64,000 bases of DNA, taken from positions 1 to 64,000 of the forward strand of contig JAFDZQ010000022.1 of the NCBI GenBank assembly GCA_018266895.1, read 5' to 3'. Within the stretch, counting starts at the first letter, position 1; every line of letters begins with the position of its first letter. Below the pieces are notes generated by a model. The model saw only the letters and a list, made by a program, of their open reading frames with translations. It did not search any database and was not told where the DNA came from. Shown piece by piece: positions 35,377 through 45,154 of this stretch. This DNA comes from Bacteroidota bacterium (GTDB lineage: Bacteria; Bacteroidota; Ignavibacteria; Tepidaquicellales; Tepidaquicellaceae). The position numbers and the translations under genes were made by a program.

Positions 35377-37173
35377 ATGAAAAAAATAATAAATCTAACT
35401 ATTGATGATCAGAAAATTGCAGTAGATGAAGGTACCACTATTCTTGAAGCTGCACGTAAATCAGGAATAAAAATCCCGACACTGTGTTATCATGATGATC
35501 TTTGTATTGCAGGTAACTGCAGAATTTGTGTGGTGGAACAGGAAAACATGCGGACACTTCCTGCATCCTGCGCCACTCCCGTAGCTGAAGGAATGGTAAT
35601 AAATACAAACAGCACCAAAGTAAGAAATGCAAGAAAATTCCTGGTGGAGCTTCTGTTATCGGAACATAATGCGGACTGCACAGCATGTGTGAAAAACAAA
35701 CACTGCGAACTTCAGACGCTTGCAGAACAAAATCACATAAGAGAGCATACTTTTATTGACTTAAAAGATGACAAAAATTATACGATTGATAAACTGAGTC
35801 CGGCTATAATCATTGATTACAGCAAGTGCATAAGGTGTCAGCGCTGCGTAAGAACCTGCGAGGAAATTCAGTCAATAAGCGCTCTGAGCGCTGCATACAA
35901 AGGCAAGGATATGAAGATCACAACCTTTTTTGAAAAGCCGATCAACACAGTTGTCTGCTCTACATGCGGTCAGTGTGTAGCTCACTGCCCTACCGGTGCG
36001 CTCACGGAACATTTTTACATTGATGAAGTATGGGATGCAATCAATGATCCGGACAAACATGTCGTAGTTCAGACTGCTCCTTCAGTCAGAGTGGCTTTGG
36101 GAGAGGAATTCGGCTTAAAACCCGGGACGATTGTAACCGGAAAAATGGTTGCTGCTTTAAGAAGACTTGGTTTTGATGAAGTGGAAGATACAGACTTTAC
36201 CGCTGATCTGACAGTAATAGAAGAAGGGAATGAATTACTGAGAAGACTTAAAGCGAAACTGGTTGATAAAGATGAATCAGTCAAACTGCCGATGGTTACT
36301 ACTTGTTCGCCTGCCTGGGTAAAATACTGCGAACATGCTTTCTCGGATCAGCTCGGACATTTGTCAACCTGTAAATCGCCTATGTCAATGTTCGGAGCAT
36401 TATCCAAGACTTATTATGCGGAAAAATTTAAGATTGATCCTGCGAAAATCGTATCCATAGCAATTATGCCGTGCATTGCAAAGAAATTCGAAAACAACCG
36501 TCCTGAAATGAGAGCGAGCGGATATAAAGATACTGATTATGTGCTGACAACCCGTGAGCTTGCAATAATGATCAAGCAGGCAGGAATTGACTTTAATTCG
36601 CTTAAAGACAGTTCATTTGATTCACTCATGGGAGTGGCTTCAGGAGCAGGTCTGATATTCGGAAATTCCGGAGGCGTTATGGAAGCGGCTTTAAGATGCG
36701 CATATATGATCGTGGTCGGGAAGGATATTCCATTTGAAGATCTGTCAATTACACCTTTGCACGGAAGCGAAGGTGAAATAGTGGAAATGTCAGTAAAATT
36801 TACGGGAACAAAGCCCGAATGGAGTTTCCTTGAAGGAGTTACTGTCAATGTTGCACATGCAAACATGCTGAGCAATGCCTATAAAATTATGGATGAGATA
36901 AAAAACGGAACATCAAAATATCATTTTGTCGAGATAATGTCCTGTCCGGGAGGCTGTATCGGAGGTGCCGGTCAGCCGTTGCCAACAAATAAGGCAAAAC
37001 GAACTGCACGTAAAGAAGCAATTTACACAGGAGAAAAGATGATAGAGATCAGAAAATCACAGGATAATCCGGAAATTATTAATATATATGATGACTATCT
37101 GGGCAAACCGCTTGAAGAAAAAGCGCATAAACTTCTTCATGTTCCGGGATTTACTCCAAGAAAGAGATATTAA
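35377..37173 (+). CDS. hydA: [FeFe]-hydrogenase catalytic subunit HydA
   Basis: A 598-residue cytoplasmic hydrogenase that makes or consumes H2. Domains in order: [2Fe-2S] ferredoxin (Cys 37, 48, 51, 65), His-Cys3 [4Fe-4S] (His97, Cys 101, 104, 110), two [4Fe-4S] clusters (CIRCQRCVRTC near 151-161; CSTCGQCVAHC near 194-204), then the H-cluster domain. H-cluster motifs are L1 TTCSPAW (309-314), L2 MPCIAKKFE (Cys366) and L3 EIMSCPGGCIGGAGQP (Cys523, Cys527). L1 is normally TSCCPxW, so the second Cys is Ser311 here. No HydE, HydF or HydG maturase lies in the window. An intrinsic terminator follows. Confidence 0.93.
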   Translation: MKKIINLTIDDQKIAVDEGTTILEAARKSGIKIPTLCYHDDLCIAGNCRICVVEQENMRTLPASCATPVAEGMVINTNSTKVRNARKFLVELLLSEHNADCTACVKNKHCELQTLAEQNHIREHTFIDLKDDKNYTIDKLSPAIIIDYSKCIRCQRCVRTCEEIQSISALSAAYKGKDMKITTFFEKPINTVVCSTCGQCVAHCPTGALTEHFYIDEVWDAINDPDKHVVVQTAPSVRVALGEEFGLKPGTIVTGKMVAALRRLGFDEVEDTDFTADLTVIEEGNELLRRLKAKLVDKDESVKLPMVTTCSPAWVKYCEHAFSDQLGHLSTCKSPMSMFGALSKTYYAEKFKIDPAKIVSIAIMPCIAKKFENNRPEMRASGYKDTDYVLTTRELAIMIKQAGIDFNSLKDSSFDSLMGVASGAGLIFGNSGGVMEAALRCAYMIVVGKDIPFEDLSITPLHGSEGEIVEMSVKFTGTKPEWSFLEGVTVNVAHANMLSNAYKIMDEIKNGTSKYHFVEIMSCPGGCIGGAGQPLPTNKAKRTARKEAIYTGEKMIEIRKSQDNPEIINIYDDYLGKPLEEKAHKLLHVPGFTPRKRY

Positions 37174-37194
37174 TCAAAACATTAGAATTAAGCT

Positions 37195-37226
37195 AAACGG
37201 AAAATTCATTCGTGAATTTTCCGTTT
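37195..37226 (+). terminator. Terminator of the hydrogenase operon
   Basis: AAACGGAAAATTCA and TGAATTTTCCGTTT form a perfect 14-bp stem closed by a TTCG tetraloop, 22 bases after the hydA stop, followed by TAAAT. Confidence 0.88.
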
Positions 37227-37311
37227 TAAATATCAGTCTGAAAATCCCGGCTAATTCAGGGGAAAAATTCAAATTGATTCATAAGTCATATAATCCGAAC
37301 TTATAATAACA

Positions 37312-37342
37312 TTGCTAATCAATGACATTATAATTATTTTTA
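37312..37342 (+). promoter_or_regulatory. Promoter of glgA
   Basis: TTG (37312-37314), 20 bases, TATTTTTA (37335-37342), one mismatch from TAnnTTTG. It ends 17 bases before the glgA ATG. Confidence 0.55.
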
Positions 37343-37359
37343 CATAAAACAAATCCTTA

Positions 37360-38838
37360 ATGGCTAAAGGTTTTAACGTTCTATTTGTTACAAGTGAAGT
37401 TTTTCCATATTCAAAGACAGGCGGACTCGCAGATGTTTCAAATTCCCTACCGCAGGCATTAAATTCATTAGGAAACGACGTTCGGATTATAAGTCCTAAA
37501 TACGGACAACTTGATGAAAGGCGTCTTCAGATTCATGAAATCAAACGTCTTAAAGAATTAAAGATAGATGTTAACGGTAAAGATACCAAATTCAGCATTA
37601 AATCTTCTTTCATCCACGGAAAAAACACTAAAGCACAGATGTATCTTCTTGAAAGCAATGATTATTTCAAGAATAAAGGAATTTATCAGAATTCAAAGAC
37701 CAAAAAAGACTTTCCCAATAATGATGAAAGATATTTATTCTTCTGTAAAGCTGTAATTGAAATTCTTGAAATACTTCAATGGAAACCTGATGTCATACAC
37801 TGCAATGACTGGCAGACAGGACTTATACCGGCTTTTATCAAAACCATTTACAAAAATAATCCGTATCTGAACGACATCAAAACTGTCTTTACGATACATA
37901 ATCTTGCTTACCAGGGAAATTTCCCGAAAACTTCTTTTGCAAAAACCGGAATGCCGGATTCTGTTCTGACAGAAAAAGGAGGACTTCATTTCGGACAGTT
38001 CAGCTATCTGAAAACAGGTTTAAATTATGCCGATAAGATAAGCACTGTCAGTCAGAAATATTCTGAAGAGATAAGAACTGACAAAGAATATGGCTGCGGA
38101 TTAGAAGAAGTGCTTAATTCAAGGAAGAAAGACCTTGTGGGAATACTGAACGGAATTGATTATTCTGTCTGGAATCCTACAGTTGATAAATTAATACCTT
38201 ACAGATACACATATCAGGAAGTGCCTCTCAAATATGAAAACAAGAGAGAGCTTCTCGAAAAATTTAAATTAGAGTATGATGAAGAAATTCCGCTCATAGG
38301 AGTAATAAGCAGGCTCGTTGACCAGAAGGGGTTTGATCTTATTGAAAAAATTATTCCTCAGCTGATGAAAGAAAATGTAAAACTTATAATACTCGGCGTC
38401 GGTGAGGAAAAGTATCATAAATTTTTAAAGAACATAGAAAAAAAATACAGTACCAAATTAGCTGTTCACATTGGATTCGATGAAGAATTAGCTCACCATA
38501 TTGAAGCTGCTTCTGATATGTTTTTAATGCCTTCAAAATATGAACCGTGCGGACTTAACCAGATGTACAGTCTTAAATACGGTACGGTGCCAATCGTCAG
38601 GAACACGGGAGGACTTTCAGATACAATTGTCGATTACAGAAAACCTAAAGGAAACGGATTCCTGTTTGATAAATACGATCCGAATGATCTGATGAAAGCA
38701 ATTAAATCTGCTTTGGTCCTGTTCAAAGACAAGAATAAATGGAATAAACTTGTAAGAGAAGGAATGTCACTCGATTTTTCATGGAAAGTATCTGCTCTGA
38801 AATATATGAAACTTTATAAAGAGGTTTCATCAAAATAA
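37360..38838 (+). CDS. glgA: Glycogen/starch synthase GlgA
   Basis: GlgA is a GT5 glycosyltransferase that extends alpha-1,4-glucan from ADP-glucose (or UDP-glucose). The 492-residue protein has the N-terminal SEVFPYSKTGGLADV loop with the K-x-G-G motif, HCNDWQTGLIPAF, FTIHNLAYQG, VSQKYSEEI and LNGIDYSVWNP. The C-terminal Rossmann half has SRLVDQKGFDLI and PSKYEPCGLNQMYSLKYGT with the catalytic Glu. It is preceded by its own promoter candidate and followed after 32 bases by a phosphatase gene. No other glycogen gene is in the window. Confidence 0.94.
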   Translation: MAKGFNVLFVTSEVFPYSKTGGLADVSNSLPQALNSLGNDVRIISPKYGQLDERRLQIHEIKRLKELKIDVNGKDTKFSIKSSFIHGKNTKAQMYLLESNDYFKNKGIYQNSKTKKDFPNNDERYLFFCKAVIEILEILQWKPDVIHCNDWQTGLIPAFIKTIYKNNPYLNDIKTVFTIHNLAYQGNFPKTSFAKTGMPDSVLTEKGGLHFGQFSYLKTGLNYADKISTVSQKYSEEIRTDKEYGCGLEEVLNSRKKDLVGILNGIDYSVWNPTVDKLIPYRYTYQEVPLKYENKRELLEKFKLEYDEEIPLIGVISRLVDQKGFDLIEKIIPQLMKENVKLIILGVGEEKYHKFLKNIEKKYSTKLAVHIGFDEELAHHIEAASDMFLMPSKYEPCGLNQMYSLKYGTVPIVRNTGGLSDTIVDYRKPKGNGFLFDKYDPNDLMKAIKSALVLFKDKNKWNKLVREGMSLDFSWKVSALKYMKLYKEVSSK

Positions 38839-38870
38839 ATGACCGGAAGATATTTTTATTTTTTTATTGA

Positions 38871-39455
38871 ATGACTAAAGCCATTTTTCTTGACAGAGAC
38901 GGTACAATCAACGAAGAAGTAAATTATTTAAGGAATATAAAAGACATCCGAATTTTTCCCGGTACACTTGAAGCTCTTCAAAAGTTCAAATTCTTAGGAT
39001 ATATTAATGTAATTATAACGAATCAGTCAGGAATTGCAAGAGGATTTTTAACTGAAGAAGATCTTGGTATTATACATAACAAATTCAGAAATCTTCTTAC
39101 AGCCGGCGGTCAGGAACTAATAGACGACATTTTTTATTCTCCGTTTCATAAAGAAGGCATCATTGAAAAATATAAAATTAACTCAGCCGACAGAAAACCG
39201 GATATCGGAATGATACTAAAAGCAAAGCAAAAACATGACATAGATATTCCGTCGTCATTCCTTATCGGTGACAGTATAACGGACATGAAATGCGCAGAAA
39301 AAGCCGGTCTTAAAAAAATTCTTGTAAAGACAGGTTATGGAAAAGATAGTTTAAATGAATGCATTAAAGAAAATATCTTTATTGATTATCTGGCTGAAAA
39401 TCTTTACGATGCTTCAGGGTTTATAGAAAAAAGCATTACGCAAAACCAAACATAA
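38871..39455 (+). CDS. HAD-family phosphatase, GmhB-like
   Basis: A 194-residue HAD-IIIA phosphatase resembling D-glycero-D-manno-heptose-1,7-bisphosphate 7-phosphatase (GmhB), which acts in LPS inner-core heptose synthesis. Motif I is FLDRDGTIN (nucleophile and acid Asp), motif II TNQSG, and motifs III/IV RKPD and LIGDSITDMKCAEKAG. The zinc-binding Cys/His loop usual in GmhB is absent: the region reads FYSPFHKEGIIEKYKINSAD without cysteines. It could instead be a related histidinol-phosphate or other sugar phosphatase. Confidence 0.8.
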   Translation: MTKAIFLDRDGTINEEVNYLRNIKDIRIFPGTLEALQKFKFLGYINVIITNQSGIARGFLTEEDLGIIHNKFRNLLTAGGQELIDDIFYSPFHKEGIIEKYKINSADRKPDIGMILKAKQKHDIDIPSSFLIGDSITDMKCAEKAGLKKILVKTGYGKDSLNECIKENIFIDYLAENLYDASGFIEKSITQNQT

Positions 39456-39485
39456 TTCTAAATCAGCATAAATATGTTTTAATTG

Positions 39486-40682
39486 ATGAATAAACAAAGT
39501 CTTGCAGCAAAAAAATATCTGAAAAAATCAGCATTTATAATTCCCCTTCTGATCCTGCTTTTGTTTCAGAGCTGTGAAAATGATCCTAATGATCTGGGGT
39601 TGAATTATATTTCAGTTAATGACACGACAGGCGTCAGGTTTCTGGATTCTCAGGCGGATACTATGTTCGTTTCAAGTACTAATTACCTGAATCACATAAA
39701 CAACTATTTTGCCGATCTTATTCTTGCCGGAAAATACCAGAGCTATGATTCAAAAGCTCTTCTTAAATTTTACAATCTCCCCCGGGACAAAGACAGCGCA
39801 GTTATTATTTCAGCCGTGCTTACGCTCAGATACGGCAATTATTATTTTAAGGATAAAAACGGACTGACGGATTTTAACGTGTATAAAGTTATCTCTGATC
39901 TCAATTACAATACTGTAACCTATGATTCCGTTTCGTCTTCGGATTTCGGAACATCCGTCCTTGGAAATTACAGCGGCGTGGTTGCAGACTCTTCATCAAT
40001 AAACATTACTCTGAACAATGATCTTGTAAATGACTGGTTTAAGTTTGCCGCAGACACATCTTATGCCGTTAAGAACAACGGTATCGTTTTAATGCCGAAT
40101 GCGGGTTCATCTTCAATAAAAGGTTTTTTCCTGAAAAATGTTGATGAAAGTCTGCAGCCGGTAGTAAAAGTAATTCTTTCAAAAAATAATGTGACGGATA
40201 CTGTATTGGTAAATACATCAGTCGGACTGACGCTTTCTAATGCTCCGGCATCAGTAATACCTGCTGAAAGATTTTTGCTGCAGAACGGTATTGCTTACAG
40301 GAATATTCTTAAGTTTGATCTGACCAAACTCCCGGCAAATGTGATTATTAATAACGCTAACCTGCAGTTCACGCTTGATAAGTCAGCTTCATTTATTTCC
40401 GAAAATACTGATAAAAGAATTGTCATAGGCATGGTAACTGACAGCATAACAAGGAAAGACAGTATTTATACTAACGCTTCTCTTCTTGATACCATAACTT
40501 ATTCGGTTAATCTCAATCCGGTTTTTCAGAGATGGAATTCCGGAACAATGCCCAACCTTGGCATAACTTTAAAAAATATATTCGAACTTCAGAATCTGGA
40601 TAATTTTGTTTTTTATACTTCTGCTGCCGCAGATATTTCAAAAAGACCCAGACTGAAAATTACATATACTTTAAGAAACTAA
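39486..40682 (+). CDS. Lipoprotein of unknown function (DUF4270-like)
   Basis: A 398-residue protein with a lipoprotein signal (IIPLLILLLFQSCENDPN, Cys near residue 30). The ATG at 39486 is preferred over the TTG one codon earlier. The beginning of the mature protein (CENDPNDLGLNYI) is reminiscent of DUF4270 lipoproteins of Bacteroidota. The rest is rich in beta-strand patterns, with two DSQAD/DTV-type stretches and repeated LKFYNLP/LKFDLTKLP elements that look like duplicated DNRLRE-type modules. Its stop overlaps the start of the next gene by one base (TAATG), suggesting the two act together at the outer membrane. Confidence 0.7.
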   Translation: MNKQSLAAKKYLKKSAFIIPLLILLLFQSCENDPNDLGLNYISVNDTTGVRFLDSQADTMFVSSTNYLNHINNYFADLILAGKYQSYDSKALLKFYNLPRDKDSAVIISAVLTLRYGNYYFKDKNGLTDFNVYKVISDLNYNTVTYDSVSSSDFGTSVLGNYSGVVADSSSINITLNNDLVNDWFKFAADTSYAVKNNGIVLMPNAGSSSIKGFFLKNVDESLQPVVKVILSKNNVTDTVLVNTSVGLTLSNAPASVIPAERFLLQNGIAYRNILKFDLTKLPANVIINNANLQFTLDKSASFISENTDKRIVIGMVTDSITRKDSIYTNASLLDTITYSVNLNPVFQRWNSGTMPNLGITLKNIFELQNLDNFVFYTSAAADISKRPRLKITYTLRN

Positions 40683-41938
40683 TGAAGAGATATTCAGCTG
40701 TAATATTGTTTTTACTGATATCAGTCTGCGGGGACTTTGTGCATTCACAAAGTGAAACTTCCGGCGGATCCGCATATTCCGTATTCGGCATAGGTGATTT
40801 AAGTTATTATTCAAGCACGAGGACTTATTCAATGGGAATTCTCGGAACTTCACTGACCGGCAATTACATTAATTCATTCAATCCCGCATCGGTTTCCAGA
40901 CTCAGATCGACAATGATCTCTACCAATTTCAATTACGGGTTTTTGAAATCCGCTAATGAAGTTTCGGAAAACAAGGTATCAAACGGAAATGTGCTTGGAG
41001 TTAATATCGGAATTCCGATTGATCAGGACAAAGGATGGGTTCTTGCTCTGGGTTTTAATCCTGCTAGTTTAGTGAATTATAAGATTCGCATTCAAAACAG
41101 TATCGGCGGGGCAAATTATAATCAGACTTATTCCGGAAGCGGCGGACTTTCCAGAATTAATCTTGGAATGAGTTACAGACTTTTAAAGTCTGTAAATATT
41201 GGTCTTGAATACAATTATTCTTTCGGGGAAATAAAAAATCTGAACTTTATAGATTTTGGCAACTCTGCATATACAAATTCTCTTATTAAAAAGGAAACTG
41301 ATTTTCAGAAATCATACATTAAAACCGGAATAATACTGGAGGCAGGAAAATTGTTTAAAAGCTCTTCACTTCGGAATCTTAGTCTGGGTTTTGCCTATCA
41401 GTCCGGATTTAATTTGAACTCGACACTTGACGGAATTTACATTTCTTCTACCAGCGTTGATACAGTAAGACTAAATGAAGGTGAAATTGTTATTCCTGAA
41501 GCATACAGTTTCGGAATTACAAATAATTTCGGTGGGAAGTACATACTCAGCGCCGATATTGTTGTTCAGGACTGGAATAAGTTCAGAGAATTCGGGAAAA
41601 AAAGGGATAACTTCGGTTCATCTTACAGAGCAGGATTAGGAATTGAAATCCTTCCGAGTAAAACAAATAATTCTTTCTGGGGAAGAAATACATACAGAAT
41701 CGGCGGGTTTTATGATAAAGCCTATTACACCGTTTCAGGACAGGACATTCTTACATACGGAATCAGAGCAGGGCTTAACATTCCGATCAGCAAATTTAAT
41801 TCAATAGATTTCGGCGTAAATTATTCAGTAAAAGGAAAGAAAGGCGAAGGACTGATCAAAGATGAATTTCTTAATCTTACAGCAGGCATAAACTTCGGGG
41901 AACTCTGGTTTCTCAGACCAAAGGATGAGGATAAATAA
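40682..41938 (+). CDS. Outer-membrane beta-barrel protein
   Basis: A 418-residue protein with a signal peptide (AVILFLLISVCGDFVHS, then QSE). The mature part begins GGSAYSVFGIGDL, continues with SFNPASVSRL and alternating aromatic/polar strands (LALGFNPASLVNY, NIGLEYNYSFGE, YRIGGFYDKAYYT, YGIRAGLNIPI), and ends in LWFLRPKDEDK. This matches the FadL/OmpP1-like porins frequent in this group. The cargo is unknown. It is translationally coupled to the preceding lipoprotein and followed by glyA. Confidence 0.75.
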   Translation: MKRYSAVILFLLISVCGDFVHSQSETSGGSAYSVFGIGDLSYYSSTRTYSMGILGTSLTGNYINSFNPASVSRLRSTMISTNFNYGFLKSANEVSENKVSNGNVLGVNIGIPIDQDKGWVLALGFNPASLVNYKIRIQNSIGGANYNQTYSGSGGLSRINLGMSYRLLKSVNIGLEYNYSFGEIKNLNFIDFGNSAYTNSLIKKETDFQKSYIKTGIILEAGKLFKSSSLRNLSLGFAYQSGFNLNSTLDGIYISSTSVDTVRLNEGEIVIPEAYSFGITNNFGGKYILSADIVVQDWNKFREFGKKRDNFGSSYRAGLGIEILPSKTNNSFWGRNTYRIGGFYDKAYYTVSGQDILTYGIRAGLNIPISKFNSIDFGVNYSVKGKKGEGLIKDEFLNLTAGINFGELWFLRPKDEDK

Positions 41939-41971
41939 ACTCATTTACGGGTAAAATAAATTAATAATACT

Positions 41972-43285
41972 ATGGATACATTAAAACATAATCTTAAGGA
42001 ATTCGATCCTGAAATTTTTTCGCCTGTTGAAATGGAAACAAGGAGACAGTCGGATAAGCTTGAGCTGATAGCGTCAGAAAATTTTGTCTCTTATGCAGTT
42101 ATCCAGGCACTGGGATCCACGCTTACAAATAAATATGCAGAAGGTTATCCGGGAAAAAGATATTACGGAGGGTGTGAGTATGTCGACATTGCCGAAGATC
42201 TTGCCAGAGACCGCGCTAAAAAGTTATTCGGAGCTGAGTATGTAAACGTGCAGCCTCATTCAGGAAGTCAGGCGAATATGGCGGTCTATTTTACTTTTGT
42301 AAATCCGGGTGATAAATTAATGGGGATGGATCTTTCACAGGGCGGGCATCTTACACACGGTTCGCCGGTTAATTTCTCGGGTCAGCTTTACAATTTCACT
42401 CAGTACGGTATTAATCCGGAGACAGAACTTCTGGATTATGATATGATTGAACAGGTTGTATTAAAAGAAAAACCGAAAATGATCACTGTAGGAGCAAGCG
42501 CTTATTCGAGAAATATTGATTATAAGAAATTCAGGGAAATAGCGGACAAAGCCGGAGCTTTTCTCTGGGCTGATATTGCTCATCCGGCGGGACTGATTGC
42601 CAAAAAACTTCTTAATGATCCCGTTCCTCACTGTCATGTGATAACTACAACAACTCATAAAACCCTTCGCGGTCCCAGAGGCGGAATGATACTTATGGGA
42701 AAAGATTTTGAGAATCCTTTCGGGAAAAAAGCTCCGAAATCCGGCAGGGTGAAGATGATGAGCGAACTTATAGATTCAATGGTAATGCCCGGTATACAGG
42801 GAGGACCTCTGATGCATGTAATCGCTGCAAAAGCAGTCTCATTCAAGGAAGCCCTTGAAGATAATTTTCTGGAATATGCCAGACAGGTAATTAAGAATGC
42901 TCAGGCAATGGCAAATAAGCTCATCTCAATGGATTATAAGGTCATTTCAGGCGGAACAGACAATCATCTCATGCTTATCGATCTCAGGAATAAAAATATT
43001 TCGGGAAAAGCCGCTCAGGAAACTCTTGATGAAATAGGAATCACATGCAATAAAAATTCAGTTCCCTTTGACGATAAAAGCCCGCTTATAACAAGCGGCA
43101 TAAGGATCGGAACTCCCGCACTTACAACAAGAGGAATGAAGGAAAACGAAATGGAAAGAATTGCCGTCATGATTAATAGTGTATTATCAGCTCCGAAAGA
43201 TGAAAGAATAAAAAAGGAAGTAAGCGAGGAAGTGAAGAACCTGACATCGGGATTCAGACTTTATGATGATCTTAAAATCGGTTAA
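41972..43285 (+). CDS. glyA: Serine hydroxymethyltransferase
   Basis: GlyA is a PLP enzyme converting serine and tetrahydrofolate to glycine and methylenetetrahydrofolate. The 437-residue protein has [55 protein letters not shown] and the PLP-binding Lys in [14 protein letters not shown]. The C-terminal [14 protein letters not shown] is also standard. It follows an outer-membrane protein gene by 33 bases and precedes tatC by 24. Confidence 0.97.
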   Translation: MDTLKHNLKEFDPEIFSPVEMETRRQSDKLELIASENFVSYAVIQALGSTLTNKYAEGYPGKRYYGGCEYVDIAEDLARDRAKKLFGAEYVNVQPHSGSQANMAVYFTFVNPGDKLMGMDLSQGGHLTHGSPVNFSGQLYNFTQYGINPETELLDYDMIEQVVLKEKPKMITVGASAYSRNIDYKKFREIADKAGAFLWADIAHPAGLIAKKLLNDPVPHCHVITTTTHKTLRGPRGGMILMGKDFENPFGKKAPKSGRVKMMSELIDSMVMPGIQGGPLMHVIAAKAVSFKEALEDNFLEYARQVIKNAQAMANKLISMDYKVISGGTDNHLMLIDLRNKNISGKAAQETLDEIGITCNKNSVPFDDKSPLITSGIRIGTPALTTRGMKENEMERIAVMINSVLSAPKDERIKKEVSEEVKNLTSGFRLYDDLKIG

Positions 43286-43309
43286 AGATCAATTAATGCG
43301 GAATTAATT

Positions 43310-44074
43310 ATGATCACGGATCCGGAAAATAATATTGAAGGAAATAAGACGGATAATGAGGCAGAGATGACATTTCTGGAACATCTCGAGGAACTGAGAT
43401 GGAGAATCATCAAATCAGCAGCCGGCATTATTATAGGCGGTATTATAGCAGGTATATTTATAAATTACATAATGGATGATTTACTGCTTCTTCCGGCTAC
43501 CAGGACAGTTCCTCCGCTGAAACTTCAGAATATAAAACCCTTCGGACAGTTTACTCTGTATATGGAAGTAATTATTTTCGGCGGAGCGATTCTCAGTTTC
43601 CCGAATATACTTTTTCAGTTCTGGAAGTTCATTGAACCTGCATTAAAGCCAAATGAACGGAAATATATTTCATCCATAGTTCTTTTCTCAACTTTCTGTT
43701 TCCTGTCCGGTGTTGTATTTTCTTATTTTGTTCTGCTTCCTACTGCTTTAAATTTTTTCTCAACGTTTGGTTCTTCAGCAATTGACAACATCATAGCCAT
43801 TGATGAATATTTCAGTTTTATAATTTCAACAATGCTTGCTGCAGGACTTGTATTTGAACTTCCCATGGTTTCTTTTTTCCTGTCAAAGATAGGAATACTG
43901 AAACCCGAATTTATGAGGAAATACAGAAAACATTCTATAATCCTTATACTTTTAATTGCCGGAATATTAACGCCGAGTCCGGACGTGACAAGTCAGCTTC
44001 TTCTTGCCGGTCCATTGTTTATTCTTTATGAAATAAGTATAATTATCTGCAAAATTTTCCAAAAAAAATCTTAA
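43310..44074 (+). CDS. tatC: Twin-arginine translocase subunit TatC
   Basis: TatC is the inner-membrane receptor for folded Tat substrates. The 254-residue protein has the conserved cytoplasmic N-terminal motif MTFLEHLEELRWRI, six hydrophobic helices, and FWKFIEPALKPNERKY in the first cytoplasmic loop, FELPM in helix 4 and RKYRKHSI in the next loop. TPSPDVTSQLLLAGPLFILY matches the last helices. No tatA or tatB is seen nearby. Confidence 0.95.
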   Translation: MITDPENNIEGNKTDNEAEMTFLEHLEELRWRIIKSAAGIIIGGIIAGIFINYIMDDLLLLPATRTVPPLKLQNIKPFGQFTLYMEVIIFGGAILSFPNILFQFWKFIEPALKPNERKYISSIVLFSTFCFLSGVVFSYFVLLPTALNFFSTFGSSAIDNIIAIDEYFSFIISTMLAAGLVFELPMVSFFLSKIGILKPEFMRKYRKHSIILILLIAGILTPSPDVTSQLLLAGPLFILYEISIIICKIFQKKS

Positions 44075-44112
44075 GCGCTAATTAAAATTAATATATTTAC
44101 AATAATCAGATT

Positions 44113-45081
44113 TTGAATTTAAAAAAAATATCAGAACCGATAACAGAAGAATTAAAAGAATTTGAAAATCAGTTTTCAGATGTCCTGAAATCAAAAGTTG
44201 CACTGATTGATCTAATCACAAAGTATATCCTCCGGCAAAAAGGGAAAAAAATCCGACCTATACTTGTACTTTTATCAGCCAAACTCTGCGGAGAGATCAA
44301 CAACAGGACGTATATCGCCGCGAATCTGGTTGAACTTCTTCATACTGCCACTCTGATTCATGATGATGTCGTAGATGATGCCAAGACCAGAAGAGGAATT
44401 GCTTCAATCAATGCCGTCTGGAAAAACAAAGTTTCCGTTCTGATCGGGGATTATCTGCTTTCAAAAGGGCTTCTCATTTCACTGGAAAATAACGAATATG
44501 GCTTTCTTCAGCTTACTTCCGAAGCGGTAAGAAGAATGAGCGAAGGCGAACTATTGCAGATCCAGAAGGCAAGAAATTTTGACGCTACGGAAGAGACTTA
44601 TTTCAGGGTAATATCGGACAAGACTGCTTCATTAATTAAAACCTGCTGTAAGCTCGGCGCTTTAAGCACTGCAGAAGATATGTCCAATGTGGACAAACTC
44701 GGAGTATTCGGTGAAAACATCGGCATTGCATTCCAGATCAGAGATGATATACTCGATTATACAGGAAGGAAAAAATTACTCGGAAAATCAACCGGCAATG
44801 ATCTGAAGGAAAAAAAATTCACTCTGCCTTTGATTGTCGCTCTTCGAAATTCCCCTAAAAAAAGATCAGCTGAAATAATGAAGCTTATCAAAAGCGACAG
44901 GACAAGGAAGTTTGATGAAGTATATGAGTTTGTTATGAATAACGGAGGTGTTGAGTATGCAGCCGGTAAAGTAAGAGAATTTTCGGATAATGCAAAAAAC
45001 TCCCTTAGGGATTTTAAAGAAAACAATGTAAAGGATTCATTGCTTGAGTTTGCGGATTTTGTAAGTAAAAGAGATTACTAA
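44113..45081 (+). CDS. Polyprenyl diphosphate synthase
   Basis: A long-chain trans-isoprenyl diphosphate synthase of the heptaprenyl/octaprenyl group, making quinone side chains. The first Asp-rich motif reads LIHDDVVDDAKTRRG near residue 80 and the second FQIRDDILDYTG near 210. KGKKIRPILVLLSAKLCG is the substrate-binding N-terminal stretch. The start is TTG at 44113; no ATG lies in frame upstream and the N-terminus aligns well. It draws on the IPP made by IspG and IspH in this window. Confidence 0.92.
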   Translation: MNLKKISEPITEELKEFENQFSDVLKSKVALIDLITKYILRQKGKKIRPILVLLSAKLCGEINNRTYIAANLVELLHTATLIHDDVVDDAKTRRGIASINAVWKNKVSVLIGDYLLSKGLLISLENNEYGFLQLTSEAVRRMSEGELLQIQKARNFDATEETYFRVISDKTASLIKTCCKLGALSTAEDMSNVDKLGVFGENIGIAFQIRDDILDYTGRKKLLGKSTGNDLKEKKFTLPLIVALRNSPKKRSAEIMKLIKSDRTRKFDEVYEFVMNNGGVEYAAGKVREFSDNAKNSLRDFKENNVKDSLLEFADFVSKRDY

Positions 45082-45098
45082 AAAAGTTAACTATTAAA

Positions 45099-45138
45099 AA
45101 AAAAGCATGAACTGTTTAATCAACGGTTCATGCTTTTT
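45099..45138. terminator. Bidirectional terminator, polyprenyl synthase and ccmF
   Basis: AAAAAGCATGAAC and GTTCATGCTTTTT (13-bp stem, about 13-nt loop) flanked by A and T runs lie between convergent genes. It would end both the plus-strand run from glgA and the minus-strand gdh-ccm unit. Confidence 0.88.
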
Positions 45139-45154
45139 AAGTAAATCAGTAAAG

